From assembly GCA_964650485.1 (NCBI GenBank), contig CAZYTX010000008.1, positions 1 through 64,000 on the forward strand: 64,000 nucleotides of DNA, read 5' to 3'. Below, piece by piece: positions 60,280 to 64,000 of the stretch. Source of the stretch: CAZYTX01 sp964650485. GTDB taxonomy: Bacteria; RBG-13-61-14; DATKZS01. The first letter of the stretch is position 1. Every line of letters starts with the position of its first letter. The notes under the pieces were generated by a model that was not told where the DNA came from, did no database searches, and saw only the letters and a program-made list of their open reading frames with translations. The position numbers and the translations under genes were made by a program.

Positions 60280-63000
60280 ATGGAGAGCAGCGACAGACAC
60301 CGGACCGGAGGCGCGATCAGGGGACACCTGCTGGTCATCGGCCTGTTGCTCGCCGGCCTGGTCCTCGTCTTTTGCAGGGGCCTTTTCTCGGGCGCGGACA
60401 TATTCTTTACCGTGTTCCGGGACATCAACCCCATCACTTACGCCTTCGCCGCAAGCCGCCTGGCACGCCTCTCCTGGGACCAGGGCCTCTTCCCCCTGTG
60501 GGACCCCTACAACTTCATGGGCGTGCCTTTCCTGGCCGATTACCAGTCGGGTGTGTTCTCGCCTTTCCTGTGGCCCCTGCTGCTTATACCCATTAACATA
60601 TTGGCCGCGCCCTATCTCCTCGCCAGGCTGGCGCTGGCCGGGTGGGGCACATACCTGTTCTGCCGCAGCATTGGGACGGAGAAGACCGCGGCAATGACCG
60701 GGGCCGCGGCCTTCGCTCTCAGCGGGTACATGGTCCAGTACGTGAACAACCAGCAACTGGTCATAGACCTGCTCCTTCCTTTCCTGCTCCTCGCAGGCCG
60801 GGGCCTGGCACTGAAGAGGACCAGGGGGAGCTTATTACTATTCGTATTGATGAGCGCGCTCGTGCTCCTGGGCGGGCAGCCGGCCTCGGCGCTGTGCACC
60901 CTGGCGCTCGGCTACGGCTATGCACTGACACTCGGGGTCTACCGGGGCCGGGGACCGGCCGCTCTGGCGGTCCTATGCTGCGCGGGCCTCTTATCCGTCC
61001 TCGTATCGCTGCCGCAGCTTTTGCCCTTCATCGAGTACCTCGGGTATTCGTGGGTGTATCACGGCCCCTGGCTGGACAGGCAGCAGGCGCCGCCCGCGGG
61101 CATGGTCACGCTGTTCATGCCCGGCTTCTTCGGCGACCTCGCCCGGGCGGGAACGAGGCTCCCGCTGATAAAGATCATGCCCTACCTGGGCGCCGGGGTG
61201 GTTTCCCTGGCCCTGGCCGCGGCCTTCCGGCCGAGGAGACTTTACCAGGCTTTCTTCACCGCGGTCGCGGTCCTTTGCACCGGGGTCCTGCTGGGAGTTC
61301 CTCTTCTCCGGGAAGTTGCCGCCCTGCCCGGTCTGGGCAGCATAACGTTTTTAAAGTACCTCCAGCCCTTGCTCGCATTCTCGGTTGCAGTGCTTTGCGC
61401 CGGCGGGGTCCAGGAGGTATTGAAAGGCAGGGGGTGGACGGCGGCCGGGGGGGGCGCGGTTGTATTGATTATCGTATTGGAGATTTATTTATATACCGTT
61501 GCAGGCGGGGGCGCCTCGCCCGAGGTCAGCGGCGCGGCGCTGACGGCGGTGGCCTTCGGGGGTTCGGTCCTGGCCATCGCCCTGCTTTCAGGGAGGGGCG
61601 GCGGCGCCCGGCCCGGAGCAAATATTACAGGGTATGCGCTTCTCGCCCTGGTGTGGATCGAGCTGGTGGTCAGCTCCGCGGTGAACGCGCCGCTCATGTC
61701 ACTCGACCCCCGGGAGCACAACGCCCCCGCCCTGGAGGAGTTCTCCTCGGGATCGGGCCTCTCACGCACCGGCGCCTCCGAGCGCGTCTTCATCCCCAAC
61801 ATCGGTATCCTTCACCGTATCTACGGCCTGGGTGTGACCGAGGCCGTGCTGCCGCCGAACGTTCCCGAGTACTTCGCGCGCCTCTCCGGGCTGGAGGGCG
61901 ACCATCTCTTCAACTGGTTCATGAGGTACCAGTCCTTCCGGGCGGAGCCGGAGATGCGTGGCCGTCCCCTGGCAAGGGCCCTGGGGGTCCGGCACTGGCT
62001 TACCAGGCTGCCCCTGCCGGAGAACGAGACCGTTGCCGAGGTGATAGAAAGGGGAGAATTCCTGGCGCCATCCCCTTCCCATATAGCCGGGACCCGGGCG
62101 GAGATCGCCAAAGACTTAAGAGTATCTTTGTTCGAGCACCCCCCTGCCAGGATCGAGTTCAGCCCGAAAGAGAATGCCCGCGGCCAAGGCAGAGGCGGCC
62201 GGGTGCGGGCGAGCTTCGGAATCGGCCTTGCGCCGCACTCGTGGGATGCCCCGGGCGACGGGGTGTGGTTCGGGGTCATAGCTGATGCTGAAGGACCTTC
62301 ACTGGAGTGGACGCGGTACATTGACCCCCGGAGGAACGCAAGGGAGAGAGCCTGGATACCCTTCCATATGGAAGCGCCCGGTGCCCGGCTGGCCCTGATT
62401 ACGCACCCATCCATGTCCGCGGACAACGACTGGGCCTTGTGGGGGGACCTGCGCGCTGGCGAGCCCGGGGCCGAGCCCCCGGAGCGGATGATGGAGGGCG
62501 TGAGAGTGTTCCGGGACCACGAGGCCTGGCCCAGGGCGTGGATTGCGAGGCGGGTGATCGAGGTGGACAAAAGCGAGGACGCGCTTTCTCTGCTGGAGGA
62601 GAGCCCGGGCTGTTGCCTGGCTGTTCTCCGCTCAGGTGACCTGCAAAAAGTCCCCGCCCGCGGCCGGGGCGAGGCCGAGATCAAGGAGTACGGCCTGCAG
62701 CGGGTGAAGATAAAGGCGGTCATGGAAAAAGCTGAAACCGGGGCGGGCTCCCGGGCCCTGCTGGTGCTCTCCGACCAGCACTTCCCCGGCTGGCGCGCGT
62801 ACGTGGACGGCGCTGAGGCCAGGATGCTTGACGTTAACAACGGCATGAGGGGGGTCGCAATACCTGATGGCATCTCGGAGACGGTCTTTTCATACGAACC
62901 CGTCTCCTTCAAGCTGGGGCTGTGGGCTTTTGTGGCCTCCCTGGCCGCGGCGCTTACAACTGCGGCCTTCACGATAATGGAGATGAGGACAAGTATATGA
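60280..63000 (+). CDS. YfhO-like large membrane protein
   Basis: 906 residues with at least 12 helices in the first 470 residues. The first-loop FRDINPITYAFAASRLARLS and PLWDPYNFMGVPFLADYQSG match YfhO/GT-C-like proteins. The C-terminal domain ends with LSDQHFPGWRAYVDGAEARM and VFSYEPVSFKLGLWAF, the typical YfhO tail, followed by a last helix. YfhO supports glycosylation of lipoteichoic acid in Bacillus; the role in Gram-negatives is open. The soluble region (about 470-870) faces outward. Confidence 0.85.
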   Translation: MESSDRHRTGGAIRGHLLVIGLLLAGLVLVFCRGLFSGADIFFTVFRDINPITYAFAASRLARLSWDQGLFPLWDPYNFMGVPFLADYQSGVFSPFLWPLLLIPINILAAPYLLARLALAGWGTYLFCRSIGTEKTAAMTGAAAFALSGYMVQYVNNQQLVIDLLLPFLLLAGRGLALKRTRGSLLLFVLMSALVLLGGQPASALCTLALGYGYALTLGVYRGRGPAALAVLCCAGLLSVLVSLPQLLPFIEYLGYSWVYHGPWLDRQQAPPAGMVTLFMPGFFGDLARAGTRLPLIKIMPYLGAGVVSLALAAAFRPRRLYQAFFTAVAVLCTGVLLGVPLLREVAALPGLGSITFLKYLQPLLAFSVAVLCAGGVQEVLKGRGWTAAGGGAVVLIIVLEIYLYTVAGGGASPEVSGAALTAVAFGGSVLAIALLSGRGGGARPGANITGYALLALVWIELVVSSAVNAPLMSLDPREHNAPALEEFSSGSGLSRTGASERVFIPNIGILHRIYGLGVTEAVLPPNVPEYFARLSGLEGDHLFNWFMRYQSFRAEPEMRGRPLARALGVRHWLTRLPLPENETVAEVIERGEFLAPSPSHIAGTRAEIAKDLRVSLFEHPPARIEFSPKENARGQGRGGRVRASFGIGLAPHSWDAPGDGVWFGVIADAEGPSLEWTRYIDPRRNARERAWIPFHMEAPGARLALITHPSMSADNDWALWGDLRAGEPGAEPPERMMEGVRVFRDHEAWPRAWIARRVIEVDKSEDALSLLEESPGCCLAVLRSGDLQKVPARGRGEAEIKEYGLQRVKIKAVMEKAETGAGSRALLVLSDQHFPGWRAYVDGAEARMLDVNNGMRGVAIPDGISETVFSYEPVSFKLGLWAFVASLAAALTTAAFTIMEMRTSI

Positions 63001-63089
63001 AGCCGGTTTACCCCGGCCCCGTCACGTCCTGCATGTCTTAGGCCCCGGCCCGCTTTTCAACCACCTGCGGCACGGCCCTGACCGCACCT

Positions 63090-64000
63090 TCAGTCCCAGC
63101 TCTCCAGTATCCTGCCCGCGGCGTACCTGCCGATGCTGAGGGCCAAAAGCACCACCGGGGTGCCCAGCTCGTCCGGGACCACGCTGGCGTCGGCCACAAA
63201 GCAGTCCTTGATCTTTGTCTCCAGGTTCTTGTCCACCACCCTTCCGATGGGGGCCGAGCCGCCCGGGTGCGCGGCCTTTACCGGCGAGGTGAAGAGCGAC
63301 GACTTTTTGCACCCGGCCTTTAAAAGTATCTCGCGCGCGTTTGCGTCCCCTGCTTTAAGCCTTTGCTTCACCTCGGGCTCGAGCCCCTTTTTGAGCTTGC
63401 CGCCGGCGTCAATGGTCCCGGAGACCGGGTCTTTCACCTTGGTCATGATGCCGAGGATTTTCCTCACGTTCCCGAGCTGGTCTATGCGCGGAGGAGAGCT
63501 CATACCAATGGACATCATCTGCAAAAGCCATGGCTCGGCCAGGTCGGTCATCATGTAGCCGTCGCCCCCGTGGAACTGCCAGGTGCCCGCGCTCATGGGG
63601 ATGTCGTAGATCGAGCCCCTTTCCTGGCCCTCGCGCGTGCCGTAGGTGAAAAGCAGGGGGTCGGAGAAAAAGCCCTGCCCGGCCTCCTCGATGCCCGAGC
63701 GCTTGAGGATAACCGGAGTGCCAAGGCCGCCCGCGGAGATGACCACCTTCTGGGCGCGCACCTCAATCCTCCCCCCGGGGCCGCTGCCGATGACCCCCGC
63801 GGCGCTTCCATTGTCGGTCAAGACCCGGTCCACCTTGACCCCTGTGAAAAGGTCCATGCCCATGTCCCTGGCCTGGGTCACGAACTCGCGCGAAGTCCAC
63901 TTGGCCCCCCGGCTGCATCCGAGCATGCACTCGCCGCAGTCGCGCACGCACTTTTCCGGGTTTATGAACTTGGGGAGCAGGTCCCACTTTATCCCGATCT
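63090..64000 (-). CDS. GMC-family oxidoreductase, 5'-partial
   Basis: The frame runs through the window edge, so the N-terminal FAD-binding motif is outside. Seen here: CVRDCGECMLGCSRGAKWTS (Cys-rich block of GMC relatives), KVVISAGGLGTPVILKRSG (the GMC signature-2 region), and the C-terminal HPGGSAPIGRVVDK and CFVADASVVPDELGTPVV with the His pair region. It oxidises an alcohol-type substrate with FAD; the acceptor is unknown. It is convergent with the YfhO-like gene. Confidence 0.82.
   Translation of the reverse strand, partial: IGIKWDLLPKFINPEKCVRDCGECMLGCSRGAKWTSREFVTQARDMGMDLFTGVKVDRVLTDNGSAAGVIGSGPGGRIEVRAQKVVISAGGLGTPVILKRSGIEEAGQGFFSDPLLFTYGTREGQERGSIYDIPMSAGTWQFHGGDGYMMTDLAEPWLLQMMSIGMSSPPRIDQLGNVRKILGIMTKVKDPVSGTIDAGGKLKKGLEPEVKQRLKAGDANAREILLKAGCKKSSLFTSPVKAAHPGGSAPIGRVVDKNLETKIKDCFVADASVVPDELGTPVVLLALSIGRYAAGRILESWD

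Overview
This is a high-GC bacterial chromosomal window with dense, mostly operonic gene order. No rRNA or tRNA was found by reading. The mix points to a Gram-negative, probably anaerobic, deltaproteobacterial-type lineage (Desulfobacterota or a relative). The pointers are two cobalamin-dependent radical SAM enzymes, an aldehyde:ferredoxin oxidoreductase-family tungsten/molybdenum enzyme with a MoaD-like partner, a type IV pilus minor pilin/PilY1 operon, a DUF6178-like protein, a MEMO-family protein and two candidate sigma-54 promoters. The taxonomic call is inference from gene content only.

Layout. 1-7.4 kb: metallophosphoesterase, B12-radical SAM, secreted nuclease-like protein, NAD synthetase with a decayed lipoprotein remnant behind it, and dGTPase. 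7.6-14.7 kb (minus strand): a protein with a recombinase-like N-terminus, a second B12-radical SAM, a DUF4380-like secreted protein, acyl-CoA synthetase and a site-2 protease. 14.8-16.4 kb: a formyltransferase-like gene divergent from a Crp/Fnr regulator. 16.4-24.0 kb (minus): panE, NYN protein, ABC-F, SDR, MEMO, DUF6178-like, closely spaced. 24.2-30.9 kb (minus): pilV-pilW-pilX-pilY1-like operon ending in a clear terminator. 31.3-35.7 kb (minus): rpsU-yqeY-dnaG-rpoD macromolecular synthesis operon. 35.9-39.1 kb: one large TPR gene split by a 100-N assembly gap. 39.3-52.5 kb: membrane glycosyltransferases, epimerase, PhnD-like binding protein, MaoC, small membrane proteins, AOR plus MoaD-like protein, hydrolase, DUF192 lipoprotein and acyl-CoA dehydrogenase. 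52.6-57.7 kb: kinase-like protein and DegT aminotransferase, a frameshifted gene, small proteins and a flippase-like membrane protein. 57.8-64 kb: metG-tatD-YfhO-like, then a GMC oxidoreductase cut by the window edge.

The coherent modules are the pilus operon, whose products would be co-exported, and the rpsU-dnaG-rpoD operon, which links translation, replication and transcription initiation and has a hairpin/T-run terminator directly before dnaG. The AOR/MoaD-like pair is a third. Short inverted-repeat elements (CCACGAAGACAC or CGCCAAG type) are scattered through the window and often begin at a stop codon; one appears to have been absorbed into the signal peptide of the DUF192 gene. Several enzymes have lost a key residue: the NadE glutaminase Cys, the acyl-CoA dehydrogenase Glu and the nuclease Arg.

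I did not find a clearly new multi-gene defence or biosynthetic system. The most unusual items are the NadE active-site loss, the repeat elements at gene ends, the sigma-54-linked small gene at 56.2 kb, the MEMO protein with a PqqD-like front domain, and the recombinase-like protein without a catalytic domain.
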